From: Fermentimonas sp.
GTDB lineage: Bacteria; Bacteroidota; Bacteroidia; Bacteroidales; Dysgonomonadaceae
DNA length: 64,000 bases
Direction of reading: 5' to 3'
Assembly: GCA_015478775.1 (NCBI GenBank)
Contig: JADMKP010000007.1
Location: forward strand, 682,001 to 746,000
Positions within the stretch are counted from its first letter, which is position 1; every line of letters starts with the position of its first letter. The notes under the pieces are model-generated. The model did not search any database. It saw only the letters and a list, made by a program, of their open reading frames with translations, and had not been told where the DNA came from. Below are positions 34,569 through 44,648 of this stretch, one piece after another. The translations under genes and the position numbers were made by a program.

Positions 34569-35204
34569 ATGAGAAAAACAAACTTATCGACTTTGATGCT
34601 GCTTTTGATTTTATTGGCTAGTAGCTGTAAACAACAATCTATGGAAATATTTAATGGTAAAGATCTTTCAAACTGGGAGTTTGTATTGCATAATGATGCT
34701 GCACCTGCGGATGAGGTGTACACTGTAAATGATGGAGTTATCACAATTGCGGGCGAACCTCTTGGGTATATGTATACTAAAGAGAAATACAGAAACTATA
34801 CTCTTGAGATGGAGTATAGATGGGCTGAAAATGCAAGTAATAGTGGTATATTTGTTCTGATTGAAGATCCTACCAATCCCTTCCCTAACGGAATTGAGTG
34901 CCAGTTGAAAGCTGGACAAGCGGGTGATTTAGTACTACTTGGGGGTTCTGATTTAAATGAATATACTCTTCCGGAGGGTGTAACGGAAAGACCTGCATTT
35001 CCGGTAATTGACAAGAAAGAGTCTTCTAGCGAAAATCCAACGGGAGAGTGGAATAGGGCTAAAATTGTAGTTCTTGATGGTGATATAACTGTGTATATTA
35101 ACGACCTACTGCAAAACAGAGCTAGCAGCAATGTAATGGAAGGACACATTGGTCTGCAAAGTGAAGGTGGAGCTATTCAATTTAAAAATATAGTTATCAG
35201 TTAG
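34569..35204 (+). CDS. DUF1080 (3-keto-disaccharide hydrolase-like) lipoprotein
   Basis: The 211-residue protein has a lipoprotein signal (LLASSC, Cys23 approx.). A single concanavalin-like beta-sandwich follows: MEIFNGKDLSNWEFV, GVITIAGEPLGYMYTKEKYRNYTLEMEYRW, NSGIFVLIED, NGIECQLK and late GHIGLQSEGGAIQFKNI. This is the DUF1080 family, now linked to 3-keto-glycoside hydrolysis in Bacteroidetes. The neighbouring Gfo/Idh/MocA oxidoreductase could make 3-keto sugars, but the two genes are divergent and this pairing is an inference. Confidence 0.9.
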   Translation: MRKTNLSTLMLLLILLASSCKQQSMEIFNGKDLSNWEFVLHNDAAPADEVYTVNDGVITIAGEPLGYMYTKEKYRNYTLEMEYRWAENASNSGIFVLIEDPTNPFPNGIECQLKAGQAGDLVLLGGSDLNEYTLPEGVTERPAFPVIDKKESSSENPTGEWNRAKIVVLDGDITVYINDLLQNRASSNVMEGHIGLQSEGGAIQFKNIVIS

Positions 35205-35261
35205 TACTGAAGGATAGTTGCTTCTTTCATTATAATTATTAATTCCTTAAAGTATAAAAAC

Positions 35262-36494
35262 ATGAATATATCGGATACGGCAAAAAAATATATAGAACAA
35301 GAAAATAAATATGGAGCTCATAATTATCACCCCCTGCCTGTTGTATTAAGCAAGGGTCAGGGTTGCTACGTATGGGATGTTGATGGGAAGAAATATTTTG
35401 ATTTCTTGTCGGCTTACTCCGCAGTTAATCAAGGTCATTGCCACCCCAAAATTGTGAAAGCACTTATAGATCAAGCCGAGACTCTATGCCTTACATCACG
35501 TGCATTTTTTAATGATACCCTGGGGCCCTATGAAGAGTTTATTCACAACTACTTTGGTTACGACAAAGTGTTGCCCATGAACACTGGTGCCGAGGGTGTA
35601 GAAACTGCACTAAAACTTGCTCGTAAGTGGGGATACCTAAAAAAAAGTATTCCTGAAAATGAAGCTATTATTGTGGCTTGTGAAGGAAATTTTCATGGAA
35701 GGACTATTACTATTGTATCAATATCGACTGACCCCGATGCACGCGACGATTATGGTCCGTATACCCCGGGCATTGAAGTGATTCCCTACAACGACAGTGC
35801 TGCTCTTTCTACTTTTTTGGAAGAGAAGGGTGATAAAGTGGCTGGTTTTTTGGTTGAACCAATTCAGGGTGAAGCAGGTGTTTTTGTTCCTGATGATGGT
35901 TATCTAAAAGAGTGTTATGACCTCTGCAAGAAGCACAATGTGTTATTTATTGCTGATGAGGTTCAAACCGGAATTGCACGTACAGGCAAATTATTGTGCT
36001 GTGAGCATGAAAATGTGCGACCCGACATTGTTATTTTAGGTAAAGCAATTTCAGGTGGAGTTCTTCCAGTTTCTGCTGTACTAGCCGATGATGATATTAT
36101 TCTGACAATACAACCCGGTCAGCATGGTTCTACATTTGGGGGTTTCCCATTAGCCTGTAAGGTTGCAACCGCTGCTCTAGAAGTGGTAAAGGACGAGAAC
36201 CTGGTTGATAGAGCCGAACATCTTGGAAAAATATTCCGTGATGAGATGCTAAAGATCGATAGTCCGTTTATTAAGGATGTGAGGGGAAAGGGACTGCTAA
36301 ACGCTATCGTGATTGAACCTCATAATGGCAAAGAGGCTTGGGATGTATGTTTGGTAATGGCAGAAAATGGTTTACTAGCTAAGCCTACTCATGGTCATAT
36401 CATTAGATTTGCCCCACCATTAATTATTAGTGAGGATGAGCTAAGAGAGGCAATAGGTATTATTGCGATGTCGGTTAAATCTCTTGAAGGGTAG
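35262..36494 (+). CDS. rocD: Ornithine--oxo-acid aminotransferase
   Basis: The 410-residue class III PLP aminotransferase has [19 protein letters not shown], the Asp motif [16 protein letters not shown] and the cofactor Lys in [13 protein letters not shown]. It converts ornithine and 2-oxoglutarate to glutamate semialdehyde and glutamate. It is followed 38 bases later by ctlX, so the pair can pass citrulline or arginine through ornithine to glutamate. Confidence 0.95.
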   Translation: MNISDTAKKYIEQENKYGAHNYHPLPVVLSKGQGCYVWDVDGKKYFDFLSAYSAVNQGHCHPKIVKALIDQAETLCLTSRAFFNDTLGPYEEFIHNYFGYDKVLPMNTGAEGVETALKLARKWGYLKKSIPENEAIIVACEGNFHGRTITIVSISTDPDARDDYGPYTPGIEVIPYNDSAALSTFLEEKGDKVAGFLVEPIQGEAGVFVPDDGYLKECYDLCKKHNVLFIADEVQTGIARTGKLLCCEHENVRPDIVILGKAISGGVLPVSAVLADDDIILTIQPGQHGSTFGGFPLACKVATAALEVVKDENLVDRAEHLGKIFRDEMLKIDSPFIKDVRGKGLLNAIVIEPHNGKEAWDVCLVMAENGLLAKPTHGHIIRFAPPLIISEDELREAIGIIAMSVKSLEG

Positions 36495-36532
36495 GTATCG
36501 ACTAATATTATGAATTTTAGAATATAAATAAT

Positions 36533-37435
36533 ATGCAAACAACTGCTAAGCTATTAATGGTTCGTCCTGCTAATTTCGCTTTTAATGAGCAGACTGCAGA
36601 GAATAATTATTTTCAGCAAAATTCTGATCAGTCGCAAGTTGCCGAGAAAGCACTATCGGAATTTGATGCCTTGGTGAAGTTGCTTAAGGCAAATGATGTT
36701 GATGTAATTGTAGTACAGGACACAACAGAGCCTTGGACTCCCGATTCTATATTCCCTAATAACTGGTTCTCTTCTCACTTTGATGGAGAGTTGGTTTTAT
36801 ATCCTATGTTTGCCCAAAACAGAAGATTAGAAAGGAAAGAGCATGTTCTGAATCTTCTTAAAAGGGGCTTTAATCACAATAAGGTGGTGGACTTAACTCA
36901 TTGGGAAGAAGAAGGTGAGTTTTTGGAAGGCACGGGGAGCATGGTTTTAGACCGTAGAAAACACATTGCATATTGTTGCAGATCGGCACGTACATCTGAG
37001 AAAGTATTGTCTGAGTTCTGTTCTGTTATGAATTATCAACCTGTAGTTTTTGATGCTTTTGATAAGAATAACAACCAAATATATCATACTAATGTGATAA
37101 TGAACATTGGCATGCAGGTGGCGGTTATCTGCCTTGAATCTATTAAGGATGAGAATGATCGGAAGAAAATAGTTTCTCATTTAACTTCAACTGGCAAAAT
37201 TATAGTTGATATTTCATTGGAGCAGGTTGATAGCTTTGTAGGTAATATGCTTGAGGTAAGAAGCAGAAATGGCACCCCTATAACGATTATGTCGTCGGCG
37301 GCGCACAAAGCTTTGACATTTGAACAGGAGAATACTATATCTACATTTAGTAAAATAATTTCTTCTGATCTACAGACAATAGAAAAAAACGGTGGTGGCT
37401 CTGCCCGTTGCATGATTGCAGAAATTTTTTACTAA
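36533..37435 (+). CDS. ctlX: CtlX-type amidinotransferase-fold hydrolase (citrulline/arginine use)
   Basis: The 300-residue protein has the five-fold pseudo-symmetric amidinotransferase/arginine-deiminase fold: LLMVRPANFAFN, PWTPDSIFPNNWFSSH, EGTGSMVLDRR, YHTNVIMNIG and the C-terminal nucleophile Cys in GGGSARCMIAEIFY. This matches CtlX of citrulline/arginine-using Bacteroidetes. Its place right after rocD supports a role in arginine or citrulline breakdown to ornithine. Confidence 0.92.
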   Translation: MQTTAKLLMVRPANFAFNEQTAENNYFQQNSDQSQVAEKALSEFDALVKLLKANDVDVIVVQDTTEPWTPDSIFPNNWFSSHFDGELVLYPMFAQNRRLERKEHVLNLLKRGFNHNKVVDLTHWEEEGEFLEGTGSMVLDRRKHIAYCCRSARTSEKVLSEFCSVMNYQPVVFDAFDKNNNQIYHTNVIMNIGMQVAVICLESIKDENDRKKIVSHLTSTGKIIVDISLEQVDSFVGNMLEVRSRNGTPITIMSSAAHKALTFEQENTISTFSKIISSDLQTIEKNGGGSARCMIAEIFY

Positions 37436-37502
37436 TATCCAATCTATTTCATAATTATTGTTTACTTTGCAGTACTGAAGATTTTTTCATTTTTAATCCA
37501 TA

Positions 37503-37931
37503 ATGAGTATGTCATTTAAAACAGAGCTAAAAGAATTTTTAATGCGCGGTAGTGTTGTTGACATGGCCGTAGGTATCGTAATTGGAGCAGCTTTTGGAAA
37601 GATCGTTACATCATTTGTTAACGATATATTAATGCCACCCATTGCGTTGCTGGTAGGAGACAGCAAGTTTGTAGAACTAAAAGTAGTTTTAAAAGAGGCT
37701 GTAATGGAAGGCAGTGAGATAATAACACCAGCAATTACTTGGAACTATGGTGCATTTATTCAATCTGTTATAGATTTTCTAATTATTGGTGTTTCAATCT
37801 TCCTGGTTATAAAAGCTATGAATAAAATGAAACGTAAGAAAATTGAAGAGCCTGTAACCGAGGCACCTCCAGTTCTCACAAAGGAAGAAACATTGCTTAC
37901 AGAAATACGAGATCTGCTAAAAGTGAAGTAG
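37503..37931 (+). CDS. mscL: Large-conductance mechanosensitive channel
   Basis: The 142-residue protein has the MscL pattern: an N-terminal amphipathic helix, TM1 ([20 protein letters not shown]), a periplasmic loop, TM2 ([19 protein letters not shown]) and a cytoplasmic helix (LTEIRDLL). It opens under membrane tension to release solutes in osmotic downshock. It has its own terminator at 37960-37996. Confidence 0.97.
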   Translation: MSMSFKTELKEFLMRGSVVDMAVGIVIGAAFGKIVTSFVNDILMPPIALLVGDSKFVELKVVLKEAVMEGSEIITPAITWNYGAFIQSVIDFLIIGVSIFLVIKAMNKMKRKKIEEPVTEAPPVLTKEETLLTEIRDLLKVK

Positions 37932-37959
37932 AAAACGTTTTCTTAATACACGGTATATT

Positions 37960-37996
37960 AAAGATCGCTTTGGTTGTTAAACAGAGCGATCTTTTG
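37960..37996 (+). terminator. Terminator after mscL
   Basis: AAAGATCGCT (37960-37969) pairs perfectly with AGCGATCTTT (37985-37994) around a 15-base loop; a short T-rich tail follows. Confidence 0.8.
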
Positions 37997-38101
37997 TTGT
38001 ATATGATATAATGATATTCTATTTATATATATAGTGAACTAGGTGATAATCGCAATTATAGTACATAAAATCATATAGTATATATTAAACTCATGTAAAA
38101 T

Positions 38102-38184
38102 ATAGATTAATTTCATATTGCACGTAAATTTAATCTATGTTTTTTGTAACCGAATACTTGAATAGGCAGTCATATTTACGTAAA
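38102..38184. promoter_or_regulatory. Nested inverted repeats upstream of the DUF6249-ECF operon
   Basis: ATAGATTAA (38102-38110) with TTAATCTAT (38130-38138) forms a 9-pair stem followed by GTTTTTTG. ACGTAAAT (38122-38129) is inverted at 38174-38181, and TTTACGTAAA (38175-38184) is itself a palindrome. No standard -7 box is seen, so this 285-base gap may hold an alternative-sigma promoter and its operators. Confidence 0.35.
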
Positions 38185-38216
38185 CAGTAAAATTAACTTT
38201 TAAAAAATTAATAATT

Positions 38217-38612
38217 ATGGTTGGAGAATTAGTTCCTATACTTGCAATAATTTGCACAATTGGCTTACCTATTCTTGTGGGATTATTGTTAGGCCTGAGG
38301 TGGTTGAACAACAGGAATCAAGAACGGATGGGTTTGATAAATCAGGGTATTATTCCTCCTGATACACCCAGAAGTAAGGCAACACCTAACAAATTTATTG
38401 CTTTAAGAAACGGTATATTACTTGTTGCAATTGGAATTGGAATTATAGTTGGCTTCTTATGCTCTGAATATCTAGTTATTGGGAAAGGGAATGAATTTTG
38501 GATTACCGGTGCTAGTATAGTCTTCTTTATGGGCTTGGGCTATCTTATATACTTTTTGGTGTCTCAAAAGATGCCACAGGCAATTCAAAGAGAAGATATT
38601 GAATTGGAATAA
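38217..38612 (+). CDS. DUF6249 small membrane protein
   Basis: The 131-residue protein has three hydrophobic segments (about 3-26, 63-84, 93-115) with a cytoplasmic stretch NNRNQERMGLINQGIIPPD between the first two. This matches DUF6249, which in Bacteroidetes usually lies next to an ECF sigma gene, as here (8 bases before it). Function unknown. Confidence 0.82.
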   Translation: MVGELVPILAIICTIGLPILVGLLLGLRWLNNRNQERMGLINQGIIPPDTPRSKATPNKFIALRNGILLVAIGIGIIVGFLCSEYLVIGKGNEFWITGASIVFFMGLGYLIYFLVSQKMPQAIQREDIELE

Positions 38613-38620
38613 CTATTGCG

Positions 38621-39178
38621 ATGAACGAGATTCAGCGAGTTCAACAGGTTCTTTCGGGCAACACTTCCGCATTCGCGCACTTTGTAGAGTCCTATCAGGA
38701 TATGGCAATAACAATTGCTTATAGGATTTGTGGCAACATGCAGGATGCGGAAGATGTTGTACAAGAAAGTTTTGTGAAAGCTTTTAGGAATTTGCATAGC
38801 TTCAGGGCAGAAAGTAAGTTTTCTACTTGGTTATATCGCATTGTCTATAATACTGCTGTAACTTCTACAAAATCTCAGATGTGGCTAACCACGCGAGAAG
38901 CAACTATTGAAGATGGACTACAAGTAGGTACAAACAGCTTAGAGAAGGAGATTGAAGACATTGAGAGAGAAGAAATTGTTGCCGACGTTATGCAAAAGAT
39001 ACCCAAGGGTGACGCTCTTTTGCTTACTCTATATTATATGGAGGATAATCCGATTAAAGAGATTGCAAAAATTACTGGTTTAAATGAATCTAACGTTAAG
39101 GTTAAACTGTTTAGGGCAAGAAAACTTTTCGGTGAGATTGCTGTTTCACATTATGGTTTACAAATAACAGGATCCTAA
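38621..39178 (+). CDS. ECF-type RNA polymerase sigma factor
   Basis: The 185-residue protein has region 2 (FVESYQDMAITIAYRICGN, DAEDVVQESFVKAFRNL, FSTWLYRIVYNTA) and region 4 (LTLYYMEDNPIKEIAKITG, SNVKVKLFRARKLF). It should direct RNA polymerase to a set of stress or envelope genes. It lies between two small membrane-protein genes; the next one may be its anti-sigma factor. Confidence 0.95.
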   Translation: MNEIQRVQQVLSGNTSAFAHFVESYQDMAITIAYRICGNMQDAEDVVQESFVKAFRNLHSFRAESKFSTWLYRIVYNTAVTSTKSQMWLTTREATIEDGLQVGTNSLEKEIEDIEREEIVADVMQKIPKGDALLLTLYYMEDNPIKEIAKITGLNESNVKVKLFRARKLFGEIAVSHYGLQITGS

Positions 39179-39179
39179 A

Positions 39180-39614
39180 ATGATAATTAAGATGAATAAG
39201 TATAAAGAACAGAAAGAAGATGAAAAGATTGGCCGGCTCATTTCATCTGCAAAAATGAAGGCTCCTGAGAACTTGAAGTATAGGATTATGCATCAGATTG
39301 AGTATGAGAGCGTACTTTCGGGAGATAAAAACAATAAAAATAAGTCGGTAAACAGAGAGAATGGATCAGTTATAAGAGATTTAGGCTCAATTTTTGGTAC
39401 TATGTATGCAGTTTTTGCAATTATAGCAATAGCAGCATATATTATACAGGGTACTGAATTTTATCTATCTATAGAGTTTTGGGGATCTATAGCGTTAGTT
39501 GCTGTTGTTTTTAGCTTCTTTTGGCTATTTAGCAGAATTGATGCATATATTAAAGAGAAGGAACAGAGAAAGACTCTTAGCAATGCATTATCAAATTCTG
39601 AAAAGAGAAAGTGA
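39180..39614 (+). CDS. Putative anti-sigma membrane protein
   Basis: The 144-residue protein begins one base after the sigma gene stop. It has a charged soluble N-terminus (about 1-65; KAPENLKYRIMHQI resembles zinc-less anti-sigma N-domains) and two membrane helices (about 70-90 and 98-118). Position and topology fit an anti-sigma factor, but no family motif is decisive. The start may be four codons later (MNKYKEQ). Confidence 0.6.
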   Translation: MIIKMNKYKEQKEDEKIGRLISSAKMKAPENLKYRIMHQIEYESVLSGDKNNKNKSVNRENGSVIRDLGSIFGTMYAVFAIIAIAAYIIQGTEFYLSIEFWGSIALVAVVFSFFWLFSRIDAYIKEKEQRKTLSNALSNSEKRK

Positions 39615-39620
39615 TTCAGA

Positions 39621-40493
39621 TTATTCTTTTATTAGTTTCTCTCTAGCTTTCTCTAGTAATTCTTTTGATTCTGCAGGTGGATAATGCAGGTCTAGTGATT
39701 TAAAAAGTTCTAGAATAATATCACCTACAGAAACTCGGGCAAAGAACTTTTTATCTGCAGGTATCACATACCAGGGAGCATGTGGCTTAGATGTTTTTTC
39801 GAGCATTTCTTCAAAAGCTGTGCTATAATCATCCCACTGAGCCCTGGCATGTAAATCGGCACTGCTAAACTTCCAGTTTTTATCGGGTTCATCTATACGT
39901 GAAATAAAACGCTCTTTTTGCTCTTCCTTTGATACATTAAGAAAGAACTTCAAGATTCTCATTCCATTTTGATGAAGATGCTTCTCAATAGCATTTATGT
40001 TTTCATATCTACTATCCCAAAAATCTTGATCTAATTTATCTACTGAATTATAGCCGGGTATGCGCTCGTTTAATATCCACTGAGGATTTACCTTGGTTGC
40101 CAGCACATTTTCGTAATGAGAGCGGTTAAATATCTCTATCATTCCTCTTTCGGGTAGAGCTTTGTAGTGTCGCCAAAAATAATCGTGTTCTAACTCATTC
40201 GTTGTAGGTGTTTTAAAACTGTGCACCCTGCACCCTTGAGGATTTATGCCAGACATTACATGCCTTATAACACCATCTTTACCAGCAGCATCACGTGCTT
40301 GCAGTATTATTAGCAAAGAGTACCTGTTGTCGGCATAAAACATTTCCTGAAACTTCTTAAGCTCCTTTATATTCCCTTTGATTTCTTCCTTTGCTGTTTT
40401 CTTGGTATACCCGCCATCTTCTAGTGCCGATAAATTATCCAATCTAACTTTATCTCCTTCGTTTACACGAAATTTACTATAATCAAAGTTCAT
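39621..40493 (-). CDS. Polyphosphate kinase 2 family protein
   Basis: The 290-residue protein has Walker A LQARDAAGKDGVIRHVMSG, the lid region with NPQGCRVHSFKTPT, the Walker B-like IEIFNRSHYENVLATKV and the PDKNWKFSSADLHARAQWDDY segment. PPK2 enzymes use polyphosphate to phosphorylate nucleotides. The single-domain size and sequence style resemble the members acting on AMP and ADP, but the class is not certain. It lies downstream of the ctpA gene across a repeat array. Confidence 0.92.
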   Translation of the reverse strand: MNFDYSKFRVNEGDKVRLDNLSALEDGGYTKKTAKEEIKGNIKELKKFQEMFYADNRYSLLIILQARDAAGKDGVIRHVMSGINPQGCRVHSFKTPTTNELEHDYFWRHYKALPERGMIEIFNRSHYENVLATKVNPQWILNERIPGYNSVDKLDQDFWDSRYENINAIEKHLHQNGMRILKFFLNVSKEEQKERFISRIDEPDKNWKFSSADLHARAQWDDYSTAFEEMLEKTSKPHAPWYVIPADKKFFARVSVGDIILELFKSLDLHYPPAESKELLEKAREKLIKE

Positions 40494-40531
40494 ATTATTT
40501 ATGTTTAAGGGTTGGTTATGATCTTATTAAG

Positions 40532-40637
40532 ATTGTTACATAGTCTAAATTACATTGTCACATAAACTTATTTAGATTGTCAAGTAGTCAAGTTTAATTT
40601 GTCAAATAGTTAAGTTTATCAAATAGTCAAGTTTAAG
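40532..40637. repeat. 22-base periodic array upstream of the PPK2 gene
   Basis: Five diverged units with core TTGTCAAATAGTCAAGTTTA begin at about 40532, 40554, 40576, 40598 and 40619 (the last is shorter). They fill the gap between ctpA and the PPK2 gene on the latter's upstream side. A 22-base spacing equals about two DNA turns, so the sites face one side of the helix. Confidence 0.6.
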
Positions 40638-40660
40638 TTAATCAATATAAGGAATTTTAT

Positions 40661-42259
40661 TCATTCCCCTTTAAGGAGTTCCTCATATTTTTTATCATCA
40701 AGAATAATCTTTAATCCCTCGAGATAGATATCATTTTCATCGTTTATTATTCTATAAAAAGCAGATGAATCATATAAATCTCTTGCAATCAATGCTTTTA
40801 ACTGTACAAATATCAGCTGTTTAGATTTAATATATTCATCATCACTCCAATCAACTTCAACTTCTTTTGCAATTGCTTTTAGTTTATCTTCTAATGTATC
40901 TGTAACCTCATAATCGTTCATAAAAGAAATGACATTGGGGTACTTTGCTAAAAGACTTGCACGATTATTATCAACTTCTGAAATGGATGTTCTGTTTATT
41001 ACTCCTTTAGCATTAAGAGTTGCATGAAACATTGTGCCGGAGGTTGTATCAATGGGAACAAAATAATCGGGCATTATACCTCCACCTCCATAAACTGTGC
41101 GTTCATTTATGAGTGTTTTATATTTCAATGAATCTGGCAAATGAATACTATCTGCTTCAAACAGTTCGCCACTGTTATATCTATTGATAAAATCGCGGTT
41201 ATAAGCATCTATATCGCCACTTTCGTAAGGTTTTTGAATACTTCTGCCTGAAGGTGTATAATAACGCGCCACAGTGAGCCTGATCATTGTGCCATCGGGC
41301 AAGGGGAGCTGTCGTTGCACCAAACCTTTACCAAATGATCTGCGACCAACTATTACTCCTCTATCCCAATCTTGTATAGCTCCGGCTAGAATTTCACTTG
41401 CAGATGCAGATGATCCATTTACTAATACAATTAGCCTACCACCATTAAGTTCGTCATTACCGGTGGCATTCATTACAAAACGAGGTTGATTTTTACCTTC
41501 GGTATATACTATAACCTTGCCGTCACCCAAAAACTCATCTACTATTTCATTTGCGGTTTGCAGGATGCCTCCACCATTATCCGTAAGGTCGAGCAACATA
41601 TGCTTCATCCCTTGTTTGCGAAGTGACTCTTCTGCTTCTTTAAACTCATTTGCTGATGTAATACCAAATCGACTTAATCTTATATATCCTACATCATTGG
41701 TTATCATATAGGAAGCGTCAATACTTGTGATAGGTATCTTATCACGAACTATTCGGAATTCAATTAAATCTGCTACTCCCCTGCGCAATACTTTAACATT
41801 AACAGTGGTTCCTTTTGGACCACGCAACATTTTAATAACATCCTGATTATTTATACTTACGCCGGCTATGAGGTTGTTGTCTACATAAATAATTTTATCA
41901 CCTGGCATTATACCTACCTTTTGAGATGGACCACCTGATATAACCTCCATTACATAAAGAGTGTCGGTGAGCATATTAAATGAAATTCCTATACCATCGA
42001 AGTTACCTTGCAGAGGTTCATTCATAGCTTTGACCTCCTCCTCGTTAAGATAAGTTGAATGAGGATCGAGCTCGCTTAGCATGGCACGAATGGCTGCTTC
42101 TGTAAGATCCTTGGCATCAGTATCGTCAACATACAAGCCGTTGATAAGCTGGAGGGTACGTTCAAATTTTAATCCCTCGGGACTTGGTCTAAATTGCGCA
42201 AAAGCGCTACCTGATATCAGGATAGCGCTTAGCATTAATACAACTATTTTATTTAGCAT
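40661..42259 (-). CDS. C-terminal processing peptidase (S41 family)
   Basis: The 532-residue protein has a signal peptide (MLNKIVVLMLSAILISGSAFA). An N-terminal helical part follows, then a PDZ domain (about 85-170, DGIGISFNML to RRGVADLIEF) and the S41 core with NGSSASASEILAGA (catalytic Ser) and GKGLVQRQLPLPDG (Lys). These periplasmic proteases trim C-termini of envelope proteins. It is 29 bases after coaD and ends a four-gene run. Confidence 0.94.
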   Translation of the reverse strand: MLNKIVVLMLSAILISGSAFAQFRPSPEGLKFERTLQLINGLYVDDTDAKDLTEAAIRAMLSELDPHSTYLNEEEVKAMNEPLQGNFDGIGISFNMLTDTLYVMEVISGGPSQKVGIMPGDKIIYVDNNLIAGVSINNQDVIKMLRGPKGTTVNVKVLRRGVADLIEFRIVRDKIPITSIDASYMITNDVGYIRLSRFGITSANEFKEAEESLRKQGMKHMLLDLTDNGGGILQTANEIVDEFLGDGKVIVYTEGKNQPRFVMNATGNDELNGGRLIVLVNGSSASASEILAGAIQDWDRGVIVGRRSFGKGLVQRQLPLPDGTMIRLTVARYYTPSGRSIQKPYESGDIDAYNRDFINRYNSGELFEADSIHLPDSLKYKTLINERTVYGGGGIMPDYFVPIDTTSGTMFHATLNAKGVINRTSISEVDNNRASLLAKYPNVISFMNDYEVTDTLEDKLKAIAKEVEVDWSDDEYIKSKQLIFVQLKALIARDLYDSSAFYRIINDENDIYLEGLKIILDDKKYEELLKGE

Positions 42260-42288
42260 TATTTCTTTATTGAAAATTTAATTGTTCC

Positions 42289-42753
42289 TTATTTAGGCAG
42301 TAACATGCCCATTGGAATAAAATCACTAACGTCGTAACCATATCTTAGCAATTCTCTTACATGTGAAGAGCTTATATGAGTAAGAGATGGCTCAGTGAAT
42401 AATACAAACGTTTCTATTCCAGAAATAGTTCGGTTCATATCGGCTATAGTTTTTTCATATTCAAAGTCAATTACTGAACGTATTCCTCGAAGAATATAGC
42501 GAGCACCCATCTTTTGGGCAAAATCAATAGTCAGACTATTATAACTCTCTACTTTAATTCTTGGCTCACCTTTATATAATTGAGATATAGACTCCAGACG
42601 CTGAGCAAGAGTAAAATAAGATTGTTTAGAATCATTTACACCAATGGCAATAATGATTTCATCCATTAACAGTAAGCCCCTTTTTACTAAAGATTCGTGA
42701 CCTATCGTGTAAGGATCAAAGGTTCCGGGGAATAGTGCAATTTTTTTATCCAT
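42289..42753 (-). CDS. coaD: Phosphopantetheine adenylyltransferase
   Basis: The 154-residue nucleotidyltransferase has [16 protein letters not shown] (the TxGH site), [15 protein letters not shown] and the [13 protein letters not shown] end. It performs the fourth step of coenzyme A synthesis. It lies between parE and ctpA with short gaps. Confidence 0.97.
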   Translation of the reverse strand: MDKKIALFPGTFDPYTIGHESLVKRGLLLMDEIIIAIGVNDSKQSYFTLAQRLESISQLYKGEPRIKVESYNSLTIDFAQKMGARYILRGIRSVIDFEYEKTIADMNRTISGIETFVLFTEPSLTHISSSHVRELLRYGYDVSDFIPMGMLLPK

Positions 42754-42762
42754 ATTGCTTTT

Positions 42763-44631
42763 TTATGCAACAACCTCCTCTTCTACAACTAGGTTGTCGA
42801 TTATAAATGTTTGTCGTTCAGGTGTGTTTTTTCCCATATAGAACTCAAGGAGCTCTTTTAGAAGGTCTTCCTTTTTCATTGTAACCTTATCGAGCCTGAT
42901 GTCTTCTCCAATGAAGTTTGCAAACTCGTTGGGTGATATTTCTCCCAATCCTTTAAAACGAGTTATCTCTGGGTTAGGACCTAACTCATCAATTGCGTTG
43001 ATTCGCTCTTCCTCAGAATAACAGTAAATTGTTTTCTTTTTATTGCGCACACGGAACAGAGGTGTTTGGAAAATATAAACGTGCCCCTTTTTAATTAAAT
43101 CGGGAAAGAACTGAAGGAAAAATGTGAGTAAAAGCAGTCGGATATGCATACCATCTGTATCGGCATCGGTTGCAATAATCACCTTATTATACCTTAGGCC
43201 TTCCATTCCGTCCTCTATATTAAGAGCTGCTTGCAACAGATTGAACTCTTCGTTTTCATAAACAATTCTCTTTGTTAGCCCAAAGCTGTTCAGAGGCTTA
43301 CCTCGTAAACTAAAAACAGCCTGAAGATTCGGGTTACGACTCTTGGTAATTGAACCACTTGCGGAGTCTCCCTCAGTTATAAATAAACTGGTCTCGTCTA
43401 GCAAATCACCTTTTGCATCATTATAATGTATGCGGCAGTCGCGAAGCTTTTTATTATGCAGATTTGCCTTCTTTGCCCTGTCTCTTGCAAGCTTTGTAAC
43501 ACCTGCAATGGCTTTACGCTCTTTCTCTGATTCTTGTATTTTTTTCTGTAATATTTCAACGGCATCTGGGTGCTTATGCAGATAGTTATCAAGCTCCTTT
43601 TTAAGAAAGTCGTTTATAAACTTATTAACCGTAACTCCGTTTGGCTCCATCTCTTTAGAACCTAGTTTAGTTTTGGTCTGCGATTCAAATACAGGTTCTT
43701 CAACTTTAATACTGATAGCTGCAACAATACCATTTCGGATATCTGAATACTCGAAATTACGTGCATAAAACTCTTTAATTACACGTGCCGTGGCTTCTCT
43801 AAATGCAACTAGGTGAGTACCTCCTTGAGTAGTGTGCTGACCGTTTACAAAAGAATAGTACTCTTCACCATACTGATTTGTATGTGTAATTGCAACTTCT
43901 ATATCATCACCTATAAGGTGAATTATTGGATATAACTCTTCATCGGTAAGATTTTCGTTTAGTAAATCTACCAAACCATTTTTGGAAGTATATTTCTTAT
44001 CATTAAATACTATTGTTAGACCAATATTCAAAAAGCAATAGTTTTTTAGTAATGGTTCGATATGAACTTCACGATAATGATATTCTCCAAATATTTCCGG
44101 GTCGGGTGTAAACTCGATACGAGTTCCGTTTGCCTTACTTGTTTGTTCAAGATCACTATCTATAAGAACTTCCCCCTTACTGAAAGAGACCGTTTTAGAC
44201 TGACCTTCACGCGCACTTACCATTGTAAAGTTAGATGAGAGAGCATTAACAGCTTTAATACCCACTCCATTTAACCCTACTGATTTCTTAAATGCCTTTG
44301 AATCGTACTTGGCCCCAGTGTTCATCTTAGAACAAACATCCTTTACTTTTCCAAGTGGAACCCCTCTACCATAATCCTGAACTGTTACACTCTCATTTTC
44401 TATTTTTACCTCAATTGTTTTCCCGAAACCCATCATATATTCGTCGATGGAGTTGTCGAGAACTTCTTTTAGTAGCACATATATACCATCATCACTTGAT
44501 GATCCATCTCCTAATTTACCAATATACATTCCAGGGCGACGGCGTATATGCTCTTTCCACTCGAGTGTAATTATATTGTCTTCTTGATAATTATCTTGTA
44601 ATATCTGTAATGCTTTTTCTTCTTCGCTCAC
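42763..44631 (-). CDS. parE: DNA topoisomerase IV subunit B
   Basis: The 622-residue GHKL ATPase has the N-motif [26 protein letters not shown] and [17 protein letters not shown], the TOPRIM motif [11 protein letters not shown] with [13 protein letters not shown], and a GyrB/ParE C-terminus. With ParC it separates daughter chromosomes. parC is not in the window. The length and the lack of a GyrB insert favour ParE over GyrB. coaD follows after 9 bases. Confidence 0.94.
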   Translation of the reverse strand: MSEEEKALQILQDNYQEDNIITLEWKEHIRRRPGMYIGKLGDGSSSDDGIYVLLKEVLDNSIDEYMMGFGKTIEVKIENESVTVQDYGRGVPLGKVKDVCSKMNTGAKYDSKAFKKSVGLNGVGIKAVNALSSNFTMVSAREGQSKTVSFSKGEVLIDSDLEQTSKANGTRIEFTPDPEIFGEYHYREVHIEPLLKNYCFLNIGLTIVFNDKKYTSKNGLVDLLNENLTDEELYPIIHLIGDDIEVAITHTNQYGEEYYSFVNGQHTTQGGTHLVAFREATARVIKEFYARNFEYSDIRNGIVAAISIKVEEPVFESQTKTKLGSKEMEPNGVTVNKFINDFLKKELDNYLHKHPDAVEILQKKIQESEKERKAIAGVTKLARDRAKKANLHNKKLRDCRIHYNDAKGDLLDETSLFITEGDSASGSITKSRNPNLQAVFSLRGKPLNSFGLTKRIVYENEEFNLLQAALNIEDGMEGLRYNKVIIATDADTDGMHIRLLLLTFFLQFFPDLIKKGHVYIFQTPLFRVRNKKKTIYCYSEEERINAIDELGPNPEITRFKGLGEISPNEFANFIGEDIRLDKVTMKKEDLLKELLEFYMGKNTPERQTFIIDNLVVEEEVVA

Positions 44632-44648
44632 TTTTAACCCCTCTTATT

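Noticed and set aside
42763-44631. DNA gyrase subunit B
   Set aside because: The 622-residue length and motif context fit ParE better; the two families are close, so a small doubt remains.
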